A DNA stretch of 64,000 bases from NCBI GenBank assembly GCA_947095585.1, contig OX352762.1, positions 96,756,249 to 96,820,248 of the forward strand, in the 5' to 3' direction. A program made the position numbers and the translations under genes. This stretch comes from Nephrocerus scutellatus. Lineage: Eukaryota; Arthropoda; Insecta; Diptera; Pipunculidae. Shown here in pieces: positions 23,091-35,204 of the stretch. Every line of letters starts with the position of its first letter. Position 1 is the stretch's first letter. A model generated the notes under the pieces. It searched no databases, was not told the DNA's origin, and saw nothing but the letters and a program-made list of their open reading frames with translations.

Positions 23091-25964
23091 TCACTGAAAG
23101 TCCATCAATTTCTATGGTAGATTTATTTTGTTGGCTGGAGTATTGTGCTGCAAACCTTTAAAGAGAAAAAGTTTCTTTTGCCTGTCTCTTGGGGTAAACG
23201 AAAGTTTTTCGATATTTTATTTGGCGCACTCCTTGCTCGGTAACGGCTAACGACATGATGTCCCTAATCATGGATAGAATTAATTTAATGTTTTCAATTA
23301 TTAGTTATTCCTTTGGTTTGTGACGGAGTTAATTTCAATCTAATTAACTTCGCTACATCTTAATGATAATCAATTTTAAAGAAAATTTCTAGCTCTATAA
23401 TTTACAATCGTTGCATTTACTCCATTAAGATAATCATTATAATCTAATATAAACTTTGTGTAAACTGAAGATAATTATTTATGCAATCATTACATTTGTA
23501 AGGACTGTAACTGCCTGAAATGAGTAGAGCTATAAGATTTCATTGCTCCAAATCCTCGACGATTCAACTTTGTTCACTTCAGTCATATTTAGAAAGTATT
23601 TTCTCAATTTTCAAAAAAGTTGAAGCAACAACAACATCGCTGTTTCGCCATCATCAATAAGAGATCATTTCTTAATTTTGCATTAATTTGGTTTTTTGAC
23701 AACGAGGAATGGATTCATTCATCTGTCGTGCGCGACAAATTATTATATCCCATCCTATTAGGCTCATCCATCCTAGAAATTATTTCAACTTAAAAAGCGT
23801 ACTTCGTGTGACATTTTCTCATATCATAGCAGTATTGAGTAGTATCATCCTTCGGGTATCCTCAGTTTAGATGGTCATTAAGTCTGCAGCAAATTGCTTA
23901 CTCTTCAACTAAATGTCAATGTATGCCAGACCCAGAGAAATATATACTAAAAGTGCTCCAAACTGGTAATATTTGGTAATTTTTGTATCCGATCTAAACG
24001 TCAGATGATTTCCGTCTCACAGAGATAATACTCATCAACGTCTGTGAGATGGCGCTTCGTTCCAATAAACCACCGAAGCGTGGAATATTGCAGACGCTGC
24101 CGTGCTCAAACCAAAACGGCAATAGCACATTCTCTTGCATCTTTTGGCGGTATTTCTTTTGCTTTATAATTCCTCAATTACAGTCTCATTAAATGTTTTG
24201 GTGCAGATAAAGGAAGGCAGACAAAAATGTTGTCATCTTTATGATCGCATTGTGGCATGTGAGAAAGCTCGTCGTACAATGAAGACGATACCAGCGAGCA
24301 CTTTATGAACTGCGCTCGAACATCATCTCTGTATCTCACCTCACAGATCGAACAAGAAATGAATATCGGTTTATTCAATTGGCAGTTCGGCTTTCAGCAA
24401 ATACTAAAACAACAACAATAACATGTGATGTGCCTTCACTGCGGCGACTGTAATAGTAACAAAGCCTTTTGGAATTTGCTGCATCGTTTCGATGAGCCAA
24501 AGGAGAATTATTGATGTTTCTAGAATTTCATTACAAAATCATGTGAAAAACATTAATGTTATGGTAAGCCCTATAAGACAAAATTATTGTGCACTGAAAA
24601 GTTGTCATAGATGCCACCTGAACTAAGGAAAATCATCAGGAGCGATTTTTAGATGAATAAAATTGACATGATACACCTACATCTCGTTCGCAATTATCAG
24701 ATGCATTAGAATGTTCGACGGTTGTCTAGGGTTAGAAAAGCGCAACTTTGTGCATTAAATGAAATAAATGTTACTTTACCCGACGAGAATAGAAACAGAG
24801 CAGGGTCGTCATTTATTGGAATATTTGCACTGATCCATCAGCAAAATTTATAAAAGGTTTCCTTGCCGAAGGTATCTACTTTGAATTTTTTGGAATTGAA
24901 ATTTATTATATAATTTATAAAGGGTAATAGAGCCTCGGGTTCGAATTCCTTCTCATATAGCTGCAGGGTATACTTTAAGAAAAATATGCGAATTTTTGAA
25001 TATTAATAATATGTATATGGCATAATATGCCGTCAGACTGCTAAACATTGGGACACACTACCTATGTTAAAAGTGATTGATTACATAATAAAATATTAAT
25101 ATAAAGTATGATTTTACTTACTAACATAAAAAGCTTGCCTTAGAATATATATCAGAAATTTTATTTAAAATTTTTTAATTTTTAAAATTTTAAGCAAAAA
25201 TTATTTTATAGGTGCTCTACTCAAAGTGTCCTAACGCTTCTGTATTATTTTTACGAGTTCTTTGAATACGAGTATGTATCTACGTACTGATGTGCCGAGC
25301 GTAAACTTCATGCGTTAGATGATGCCGATTTAATGACTTGCTTGTTGTGTCAGTTCGCATGCTGCAGGTTTGACTTTAGTGTCTCACAACAGTGAATGTC
25401 TTTGCTTACAGTTTTTTGTTTAGAGTTAGACACTTGGTAGTTCGCATCTATATGGATAGGTAGTAACAACTTTGCTCAATTATCTCATGTCATAAGAAGA
25501 AGACTTCTACTACACCAGCGTGCGGAATGTATCATTATTGGCAAATCATGAACTTTTTTCTTTGTTGAATTATTCATTCTTATCATCAGTTTCGATTGCC
25601 ATCATCATTAAATTAGAAAATATGAGGCAAAAGCGAATTTCAATTTTTGTTTAGCCGAAAAGATCTTCAGAACACCTGCAGTATATGGGTTGATCCAAAT
25701 TTATATGTGATTGTCGGTCTGTTTGTTGGAAAATTAGAAAACTGCATCTCGTACAGTATCTGAGTTGCATCTGATAGTTATGAATCTGAATATTGAGAAT
25801 GTTGTGCAAATAAATAGACTCGGAGCAAATCTATAAAATCACAGTATATTTGAATATACACTAAGGAACATCATATAAAGATGACAACAGATGCATGGTA
25901 GCGGTTTGTGAATTTACATAATATTCTTTTTAAATTATCTATAATAACTTCGCGTAGGTTCTGT
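23091..25964. other. No recognised gene
   Basis: Nearly 2.9 kb of AT-rich sequence with no coding motif, RNA gene or repeat that I can name. A short minus-strand frame at 24178-24378 is probably random. Confidence 0.45.
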
Positions 25965-26700
25965 CTACTGAACCAGCAGAGCTTCAGCGTGCCGCTCAAA
26001 CGACATCAGCAGAGCTTTAATATCATCTTATGGAGGAAGGCAGAAACTTTTCCCGACGAGTGGAAGAAGGGAATGATTGTCAAGCTCCCTAAAATAGTTA
26101 GTCTTATGGAGTGCGAAAACTGGAGAGGCATTTGCGTTCTTCGTGCAGTTGCAAAGGTAATAGCCAAAGTAGAATTTGAGCGAATTAAGGAACATCTGGA
26201 AGATACACCCGATGCCGAACAAGCAGGTTTCCGCACTGGATCCTCCTGTGTAGACCATATCAACACCCTGCGAATCATTATTGAACAGTGCGTTTAATTC
26301 CGGTTACTACTACACCTTCTGTTCATCGATTTTGAGAAGACGTTTGACAGTGTCAACAGACAGTTTATCTGGCTCGCCTTGCGCAGGAGAGGTATTCCCG
26401 ATAAACTAATAGCTATTATTAAAGCAAACTATGATAGCCATAAATGTCATGTGCTGGATAGAGGAAAGCTGTCAGAGGAATTCGAGATCCTAAGTGGGGT
26501 ACGAAAAGGTTGCATTCTATCGCCGATACTCTTTTTGACTCTTACATTTCAACTCAAACATCTGGACTACGCTGACGACGTTTTTTTACTCTCACACAGG
26601 GTTATGGAGCTGCACCAAATGACAACAAATTTGGAAGGAAGTTCGTAAATCGTACGGAACATCTTAAGGGTTTTCTGGCCTAACCGTATCTCTAACATCT
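25965..26700 (+). mobile_element. Family E (RTE-like) reverse transcriptase fragment
   Basis: Plus-strand frames carry FPDEWKKGMIVKLPK (26049-26093), ECENWRGICVLRAVAKVIAK (26109-26168), DAEQAGFRTGSSCVDHIN (26212-26265), LLFIDFEKTFDSVNR (26317-26361), RRRGIPDKLIAIIKANYDS (26379-26440), GVRKGCILSPILFL (26496-26537) and a remnant DYADDVFLLSHR (26564-26600). This is the RT core from fingers to palm. A stop at 26296 and a deletion before the YADD box break it. It represents the same family as 16690-17180 but covers an earlier part. Confidence 0.85.
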
Positions 26701-27853
26701 CTAACGATCATCTTTACCAGAGAACGGGTCAGGAAGAAGGTTCTGTCTGACGTTCGTTCGTTCGGTGGTGGAATCTTGCGATCAGTTTTTAGCCCAGTTC
26801 TCAAAGCCAGATTTTATTGAAACATTGCACACATGTGTATTTCCAGTGACAACTCTCTGTTAAAATTTGGTAGTAATATATAACTTTTTTTTTTTAAATC
26901 ATGCCATATAGCGGCATCAGATCACGCCATACTATAATGACAGTGTTCTGTGTGCGCTTTGTGTGCTGTGTGAAGCGCTGCTTTCCCCGATTTGGTTATT
27001 CTTATTAAATTCTATTCTCAACTCTACTCAAACTCTGTAAATGATAAAGGCACATTATACATAAGGTTGTTATTAGTAATGATTAACGAGATCAGAAAAT
27101 TATAAATGTTGTTATCTCAGAGAAATGATAATATTAATGACCTAATTGTACAAAAGTCGAAAACGATTATGAACATTCCATTTCATCGTTAGTACGTATA
27201 TGAGTGTCTTGCTTACTAATGATGTTTTCGATTTGCGCTAACATTGCAAAAAAATTTGGGTTTTATATGCGAATCAAACAGTTTGACAGCATGTTCGGCA
27301 AACTTTGTTGCCATATGAGTGCAAATCGAAAGCGAGATAAATGTTAAAAGCACGCGGTGCTTCGCATGTGTTTTTATAGTGGAATTCTTTTATGCGCATA
27401 TTTTTATTATTAGAGAATTTACATGAAAAATTTTAATTTTTTTAATAATTAAATTAACCGTTTAAGTGGCGCGTCATTAACAGTTTATTTCTAATAATAA
27501 CATAGATATACATAAAGAAATATGTATTTGTCATAAATATTTTGTGCTGGTGGAAGCATAACCGTTACCTCAGCGTAGGTACCACCATTAAATTTACTTC
27601 TATATATCTACAAGTAAGAAGACTGATATAGTTACGATAGTTCTGTTAGGGTACTAATTTCGGCACGAGACTAAAAACATCAGAATTTTTATGGAAGTAC
27701 GTAAAATATGCCTACCCTTAGTCTGTCGTAATAAGTCAGCAACCAATATTTTTTTTATTTTATAATTTGCGCACGTGTAAGAGGGTTCGAACCCATATAA
27801 TGCTCGATTCTATACTTCGCACAGCGTGGTGCAGGCAACTGGCTATGTCTCTT
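26701..27853. other. No recognised gene
   Basis: AT-rich sequence between two LINE fragments. No coding, RNA or named repeat feature seen. Confidence 0.45.
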
Positions 27854-28972
27854 GAGCCGCCTGCTCGATCTGGATGAAAGCTTCCTGTACAGCTCTTCGA
27901 TTTCTAAGAACGATGTCAATATCATCTGCGTAAGCCATTATCTGAATGGACTTTAGAGGATTGTTCCTCTCGCCGTTACGTCAGAGTCTCAGATCACTTT
28001 CTCCAACGCCAGGTTGAAGAGGACGCAGGCCTGTCCAACCCTTTGTCGGAGCCCGTTAAAGATGTTGAATAGTCTTGATAGTGATCCGGATATTTTTACT
28101 TGGCTTATAACATTGGTCATGGTCCACCTACAAATGGTGTAGTGAGTTTTGAAACTCTAGTCATTGTTTCAACACCCACCTAAGGTTATAAATCTGATCA
28201 GTTGTTGATTTGCCTGGGATGAAGCCACACTGGTATGGACCAATGATGACTTAAGCGTATGGGGCTATCCTGTCTTGAAGGATAGAGGAGAAAATCTTAT
28301 ACGCGGTACTCAACAACGTTATACCACGATAATTGCTGAAGGTTGTGATAGCTCCTTTCTTATATGTATGGGGCACAGTCCTTTGCTATCGCTTCTTCCT
28401 CCCATACTTACACTATTCGTTCATGAATTGCATGGTGTATTGCGGGGACTCTTGTTTGAATCAGCTCCCGAGGCCTTATTATTTTTGAGCCGATTTATCG
28501 CTTCTTTGCTAACTTCGTCTATGCTTGGCGGCGGTCGTATAATGTGGTCTTCGGTCATTGGTGGAGCATCCAATTCAATATTTTCTGAGCTCTTTATTTA
28601 TTCAATATTTTCTGAGCTCTTTATATAGATCTTCGCGTGCCCGCGTTCTATGAGGTTGTTGCATGGCCCAGTACACATTCTTACGTTCAGGCGCTAGCTT
28701 ACATTTGTCATGGAACCAGTCGTTCCGATCTCTACGACTACTGCCTAAGATGGAGTCAGCAGTACTAATGACAGTATTCTTAAGGCGTGACCATTTCTCT
28801 TCTATGCCCAGAATCTCAGCCCCAGGACTTATTCTCCCTACATTTAGGGCGAGTCCTATCGCTTGACCATAGTTGTTTCTGGTCTCTTCGTTGCGAAGGG
28901 CAGCCGTGCTGATTCGCGGAAGCAGTCTTTCTTGATGATGCAATTCGCGCTCGTAGCACCATACCAAGAAGT
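27854..28972 (-). mobile_element. Family A fragment (linker and RT, internally deleted)
   Basis: The minus strand runs from the linker (ALNVGRISPGAEILGIEEKW, RTRAREDLYKELRKY, 28970-28605) through RT segments to the palm region near 27950 and the IQIEQAA-type helix at about 27860-27890. Most of the first RT domain has small deletions and frameshifts. A 27-bp tandem duplication at 28574-28624 sits where the linker joins the RT. Neither the 5' nor the 3' end is present. Confidence 0.85.
28574..28624. repeat. 27-bp direct duplication inside family A fragment
   Basis: ttcaatattttctgagctc begins at 28574 and again at 28601, each followed by tttat. It is found only in this family A copy, so it arose after insertion. 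Confidence 0.85.
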
Positions 28973-30034
28973 TAGTGGTTCGAGTTACATAATATTACAT
29001 GATTATATTGTTTACTATATTTGTTTGTTAATTATTATTATGAACATTAGATTAGATTGTATTGATTAAAAGGAATCAGTGAATTATATTAAATTAAAAA
29101 AATTAGTAATAATAATTTAATTCAGTTCGGAGTTCGGACTACCAAAGAAGTTTGTGCATCAATTTTAAATTGTATGAGATCTTGTGTTTTGTAAACTCCT
29201 CTTGTCTACACTTAAAAACACTATAGAAACCTTAGGAATAATCTGCAGGTATGTAATCTACATATATGTATATTAAAGGACGAAAGTATTAATAAGAGGT
29301 TTTAAATTTTTAGTAAAGTAAAATTTTAATGTCATATCAAAGTCTTTTTAGTGATATCTAAGTTAAAGTTATACTCATATTGTCTGCATCAAAGTCGTAA
29401 AAATCTTACATCGTGATGTACACACGGAAGGCCAAGAAAGACCCCACTTGTACAGACTAAAATGATGATGATGCACACGAACAAATGCACTACATTGGTT
29501 TATTGTTTCTGTAGCTTATGAAAATATACTTGCACTGCTCTTCTCTTATAATAAACATTTTAATAGGAGAATTGAATGGTCTACTGTCCATCCATGCAAG
29601 CAAAAGTATTTGTAGCCTCAAGCTAAATAAATGAATAAATGTCAGAATATCATCATCATATTTGCCGCAAAAGTGCTATGAAGAGCACAGCGCAATATTA
29701 AATGCTTTCATCGATATCGGACCGATCCCGTATTTTATATAATTAAATATTAATTTATATAATCTTAAAATTGATACATAAAAGATTGTTATTGAGTCAT
29801 TTCATGCGAAATCAGTTACCCTTTTAGAGGTCAATTGTGCAATTGTTTTCTTTAAGAAGAAGCTGAGTCTAATATTCACGGAGTACCGTTATAATTAGTT
29901 TATTTTGCGGCTATCCAAACGTGTTCATCCTTGATAAGACGTTAGACTTTTCTAGGTCGATTTTTTTATAGCTCTTTAAAAAGGAATTTGTATGTTCCTT
30001 TGAATATTCATATTGGTGATTTGGTTCAATGAAG
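28973..30034. other. No recognised gene
   Basis: Very AT-rich sequence. A short tcatcatcat stretch near 29648-29658 resembles the family A 3' end but is not followed by other family A sequence. Nothing else recognisable. Confidence 0.4.
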
Positions 30035-30310
30035 TCCTGTAGTCCCTTCAAAGTATACGATTTGCGTAAGGCTTACAACCTCGCCCTTTAAAACGAGGAG
30101 TTAGAGCTACATAGCAGCTGGCCTATACCCTGTTGACGTATAAGACTGACACAAAAACAAATCAAATATGCGGTGGACAGGGAACGGTTTCAAAAATCAG
30201 AATTAACATACGAGTTTATTTAGCAGCTGTCATGCAAGATATCTTGTGCCTGCGGTTGGTTTTCAGCAAAATAAGAAAACACACAGCTATTAGCTATGGT
30301 ATTTTACATA
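30035..30310 (+). mobile_element. Family A 5' fragment, strongly decayed
   Basis: Scattered blocks match 11690-12050: tagtcccttcaaag, acctcgccc, agagctacatagcagctggc (11866-11890 counterpart), and agcagctgtcatgcaagata (11990-12008 counterpart). The order is right but there are many gaps. It covers the 5' UTR and the start of the endonuclease. Confidence 0.7.
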
Positions 30311-31300
30311 ATAGGCGAGGAAAGTGGACGTTATCGTGCTAGTTAGAAGCTTACAGAACGAGGTGGTAGCTGAGTGCAGCAATCTAACGGACACGATAAG
30401 CGCTTTTCAGCGAGTAATGTAAGCTACTTTTTGCTAAATATGCAGCTAACTATAGATGAATTGTTAACGACAATTAGCGACCATCATGTATACGATGTAC
30501 CAGTATTCATTGGTAAGAGCTGAGTGAGATTAAGTTACAATGATCTCGGTTCGTTCAGATATGAGTGGCTGGGCGGTTTCAAGCAGACCCTGGCAGCACA
30601 TTCGTCTGGAACCTCACAACATATCACTTACCACTAGGACCTTAAAGCAAGTACCACCAAATAGTACTAGGCCACCTAGATTATTATTATTCCAGGTACT
30701 CCAGCGGTCAAACGGTGTAAGAGTGAGCCACTAAATACGAAGAGTTACCCGAAGTATTTATCTCTAAGTACCAGTAGCCCATTCGGGTCGGTTTATTACG
30801 AAGACATTGCCCAATCATGAATATACTCTAAGTACACTCGCCCCTTTTATGTTCTTCCCATCATGGCGTGTACATCATCCGGGACAGATGACTCATGGTT
30901 GATTAACGAGGTTCTGCTCCTCCACTCCTCCTTTCTCAACACGGTCTTGTGACCGACTAAGGTGGAGTTGGGAGCGTCTACAATCAGGCTGTTAATCAAA
31001 TAAATTGTCAATTGTCTTACAACGAAAAGTTTTTAAAATTTTTCTTAGAAAGTTTAAGAATCACCAAGAGAAAAGCTTGAGAGTCACTGAAAAAATGCTG
31101 TTTATATCTCTGTTAAAAAATGTAATTAACTGAATTCATATACTGATGGTATTTTATCACAGATTTAGGATCACAAGGTTGCATGCGTGCATGAGTGTCA
31201 ACTATTAACCGATACAGCCTCTTATTTTAAGATTAGGTGAAGACGATATATTAACAATAAAATATAAAAATATTCTGTGTTTGATGTTTAGCGCATTTTA
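30311..31300. other. No recognised gene; less AT-rich block
   Basis: About 30540-30990 is noticeably less AT-rich than its surroundings, with a short plus-strand open frame (30540-30734) without known motifs. It could be an old repeat; I do not recognise it. Confidence 0.35.
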
Positions 31301-31309
31301 ATTCTTCTG

Positions 31310-31315
31310 TTTATT
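31310..31315 (-). terminator. Candidate polyadenylation signal of troponin C
   Basis: AATAAA on the minus strand about 147 nt beyond the troponin C stop codon (31462). Position is plausible; other signals may be used. Confidence 0.4.
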
Positions 31316-31461
31316 GTTCTATAAAATATAAAGAGTTTTTGTGTTTGAAATTTTACGAGTATATATATAATAAATTACATTTGAATTACAGATAGTTGTA
31401 GTTGGACAATAAAAATATTTTTCTGCTACAACTTAATATAACATTGAACATAACAAAATGC

Positions 31462-33275
31462 TTATTCCCCTGTCATCATCTCCATGAACTCTGTAACGAA
31501 ATGAAAAAAAAAACACCAAAATTTACATTAAAGTACCAGGTATATGCAAACACTTCATCTAGAAATTCATAGCTCAAATGTGAATAGAAATCAATTTGAT
31601 ATCGGGAAGTAAAAATGCCACTTATTTTCCAACGTAGTTCCAAAAATAAAATCGACGCATTGGGCGGCATCTTCGCAGAGCGCCGAACTCAACAGGAGCA
31701 CTGAGATAAATGAGTATTTTGTATATATTTTCGAATGAGTGCTCCAAAAATAGAACACAATTATAGTTTAGTTCAGTTTGGTTTAGGTTTCATTTTGGAG
31801 AAATTTTTTTTATAAGAATTTGTGTATGAATTGTAGGCCATAAACTATAGGCACCAGAATTGAGGTATTACTATGATTTAAAGTACCCTCATCGTATAAT
31901 TGCTTTCGTTTGCTATTTGGTCAGATGTTTTATCTGATGTTATATGAATATTTATCTTTCTCTTTAATCAAACACATCGGCTAAGTATTTTGCATTAAAC
32001 GATCGCGTAAATTAATTGGCACACTTCCAGAAGAATCGATCGCTTCTAGTAAATGTATTGACGTATTTATATTGACAAGCCATAATTAGATATTTTTTAA
32101 CTTAATTGCGCCTCAGTTACTCACCATCGAAATCAACAGTTCCGGAACCATCAGAATCGATCTCTTCGATCATCATGTCCAGCTCGTGGTCGGTCAGTTG
32201 GTCGTCCAATTCCCTTAGGATTTCCTTTAAGCAGCTAGTTGGAATGAAACCGTTTCCCTGTTTGTCGTACAAGCGGAAAGCTTCACGCAATTCCTTTTGC
32301 ATAGCTTCATCGTCCTCCTCAACAATGAATTTGGCAGCAAGCTGAACAAATTCTTGGAATTCAAGGCGACCAGACTCTGTTTGGATTAAATAATTGAAGT
32401 ATGGTTTAGCAGAGTTAAAAAGCAAAAAGTTACGGCAGATATGCCGTGGTTAAACAACTTACTATCTTCATCAACTTCATTTATAAGTTCCTCCAAGATT
32501 CTCTTGTCAAAAGGCTGTCCCATCAAACGGAGGATATCGGCAACCATTTCAGTTGGAATACTGCCGGTCTTCTGGTGATCAAAACTGTTAAAAGCTTTTT
32601 GGAGAACTAAAATTACAGATGAATATTTGGTTTTTCATGATTAATCAAGATTAGAGATTAGGTAGATACTTATTTTCATAATACTTACCAGCAATTTGCT
32701 CTGGGGTAAGATCTTCATCCTGTGAATTGGTTATTAAAAAGAACAGAAATGGTTAATATACACGTAAAAAAGGCTATGAAAAGTTACTGGTAATTGGGGT
32801 TTTGAAATAAAAGATAAGGTAATTATAACTTTGAAGGCCTTAGTATTTCATGAGACAAGAGTTACATGAATGACATGTTATTTTTTAAAATATTCTACAA
32901 CATCTACTACTACTTCTAAAAATGCTTCCTTTTGTTCTCATACATGACGGGAAGATATACACATAAATAGAATTTTCCAAGTAATGCAAGCAGTTGACCA
33001 AATTAAAAAAAACTTTTTTCACAGAAATCCAAAATATTAGGGTGCAGACATAAAAGCCTAGTTCAGATATTGTTTATAAGTATTTAATGACCTTGAATCA
33101 TTAATTTCGCGGTGACACTCAAATTAAAAAAAATTAAAAACATTACCATCGAGGTACCTATCCGTATTTGTTGTTATTTTTTTAACACTCGTTGGGAAAT
33201 TTTTAAATTACGTATACATATAACATTTTTACACACAAAATTCAAATTGGTTCTTACAATAAGTGAGTTGTCCAT
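31462..33275 (-). CDS. TpnC: Troponin C (EF-hand calcium sensor of muscle thin filaments), TpnC47D/73F type
   Basis: Calcium-binding subunit of the troponin complex, which triggers contraction when Ca2+ binds. Minus-strand coding exons: 32719-32689 ([10 protein letters not shown]), 32606-32463 ([18 protein letters not shown]... to DED), 32376-32125 (SGRLEF... to GTVDFD) and 31490-31462 (EFMEMMTGE, stop). All junctions have GT/AG signals and frames join correctly, giving 151 residues after the first exon. Four EF-hands are visible. Sites II ([12 protein letters not shown]) and IV ([12 protein letters not shown]) keep all calcium ligands; sites I ([12 protein letters not shown]) and III ([12 protein letters not shown]) are degenerate, as usual in insects. 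The first coding exon is less sure. The best candidate is 33275-33258 (MDNSLI; context acatcATGG; donor GTAAGA), giving 157 aa; Drosophila forms have four residues there. Nearby Cpr47E-like genes favour TpnC47D. Confidence 0.92.
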
Positions 33276-34335
33276 GATGTTTTTGTTTGCAGAGTATTCC
33301 AAATTTTTTTTACGCGATCACCAGTTGCTGCTTCAGCGTAAAACTTTCAACTGACGATATTTCGAAGTCTGTACGATTAAGTTCCATGTTTTCATAACAT
33401 CCTTGTATGCGCACACTGAAATTTAAAAGCGTGCGCTCACACACGCACACACACACAACGAATCCGACATCGCTACCAAATACTTTACAGTGTTCCAAAA
33501 GTAAATGCTTCAAGACTGTTTGAATACTGTATTTTAGAAAATACTGTAAAATGCCTTTAAATCCATTTTAAACACTTTTGTATAGTTGATTGCGATGTTC
33601 TTCTGTTCCTCCATCCATAGTTATTGCTCTGGGAGACTAGAGAAACAGCGGATAGTGGCACCCAGAAAGACGCTAATTTTTTCGGTCGCCGCTCACAATA
33701 TTCATGCGATACAAATAAATTTTCCTTCCCTTTGAAAAAAATATTGTTTTGTTTTCTACACACGTGCTGCTCGTGTGTAAGTGCACATCATCTATAACAC
33801 TATAAACGATTGGAAAATTATTGTTATTTCGACTCGTTTTGGACTCTTTATGTGAAAATTTAATTTGTGAAAACTATAAAGCTATTTTTACCTAATAAAT
33901 GTTGACCATATTTGAATTAGCAATGGTCAACCGTCCGTACGACGTAATCGCCCAGCACGCTTCAGATTTTTGTAAATTATGCGGTATTTGCCCATTCACT
34001 TGAATCAGGTTTTAAAAATGATTTTTGAAATCATAGAATATAACCCATTCTCACGTGTTTAGTTTAAACTATTTAAATCAAAGTTTCAATAATATTGAGA
34101 TTATTTTCTTGATTATTAGGAATTCTCTTTGACTTGATTTTCTTTTTAATTTTCATTCGTTAACATTGACTTTGTTTGTCAATAAAGGATAAAAATTCTA
34201 ATATTTCTTAGAATTAATACGATTTTAAAGTAGTTACTCACTTAATGAGAAATATAGAGGACAAACAAACGTTTTGTTGTCCTTCTTAGAATCAAAATTA
34301 AGTAAAAAACAAGTAAATGTAAAAAAAAATCGTTT
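33276..34335. other. Upstream flank of troponin C; no recognised gene
   Basis: AT-rich, with a CA-rich microsatellite-like run at about 33430-33460. It probably holds the troponin C promoter and 5' UTR, but no TATA or initiator could be assigned with confidence. Confidence 0.4.
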
Positions 34336-34850
34336 TTCGGGTACAAACTTTTATGTGGACACGCTTATATGATCACCAAATTATATGTAGGTAAATTTAC
34401 TAGTTTTAATTAAAATAGTCAGTAAGTTATTTATTTATTACAAACAATAGTACTTAAGATTTCTAAAAATGAAATAAATGGATTTAAAAAAAAACACAAA
34501 TTATATGTTTTTTAGGTGGAGCGTATTTCGAAATTGACCCACTATTACACGCACGCTACTCGTGACACGCGTCACACCCCTGATCACAGAAATCGCACAA
34601 GAAATGTATGATGGGAATTTAAATATTCAAAACTTGGGTTCAATATCAAAAGAATTAATAGAAAAGATTAAAATACAATTTTTGGGTATTTTTTTTTTAA
34701 TTGACGTACAGACCTCAAAAAAGTTTCAAATTGTTGGTGGTAATAAGCGCCCTACAAAACTGATTAAATGTATCAGTGATTCCTGTTTGGAAATTTTTCG
34801 GGTTTAGTTGGTATGGCAGGTAGGTACTTCAAACCGTTGACTTGAAAAAA
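34336..34850 (-). repeat. Inverted copy of the 150-bp-period dispersed repeat
   Basis: Minus-strand counterpart of 285-735. The terminal block cgggtacaaacttttatg (34344-34361) matches the end at 700-730, and the CpG-rich block at about 34545-34575 (acacgcgtcac, acgcacgctactcgtgac) matches 555-595. Order and spacing agree. It is diverged and has gained AT-rich sequence. Confidence 0.55.
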
Positions 34851-35204
34851 TCTCATAATTTTTGCGACGACAGAATTTTTTTTTAGAATTTTGTTTGCTT
34901 CTTTAAATAATAAATTGCATGGGACGTCGAGAAATAATTCATTTAAATAATAATTTAATTTTAATTAAAATTAAGTAATTAATTAATAATTCGGGGTTTT
35001 AATGATTGCATTAAAACCTCTAATTTTTTTTATTTATATAATTTGTGTTAACTTTGAATTGCTTAGTAGCTATTATACCCATTTATTGGGCCGTAGCAAA
35101 TTCTGTGCGTTCAGAATGTGTACAGTACAGATAATATAACAACGAATTTTTTGACGTTTTAATTTTTTACCTAGTTCTCTGCAAAGTGAACTTGATCATC
35201 ACAT

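Noticed and set aside
29645..29700. Family A 3' terminus
   Set aside because: Only the short tcatcatcat motif matches; the neighbouring sequence is unrelated.
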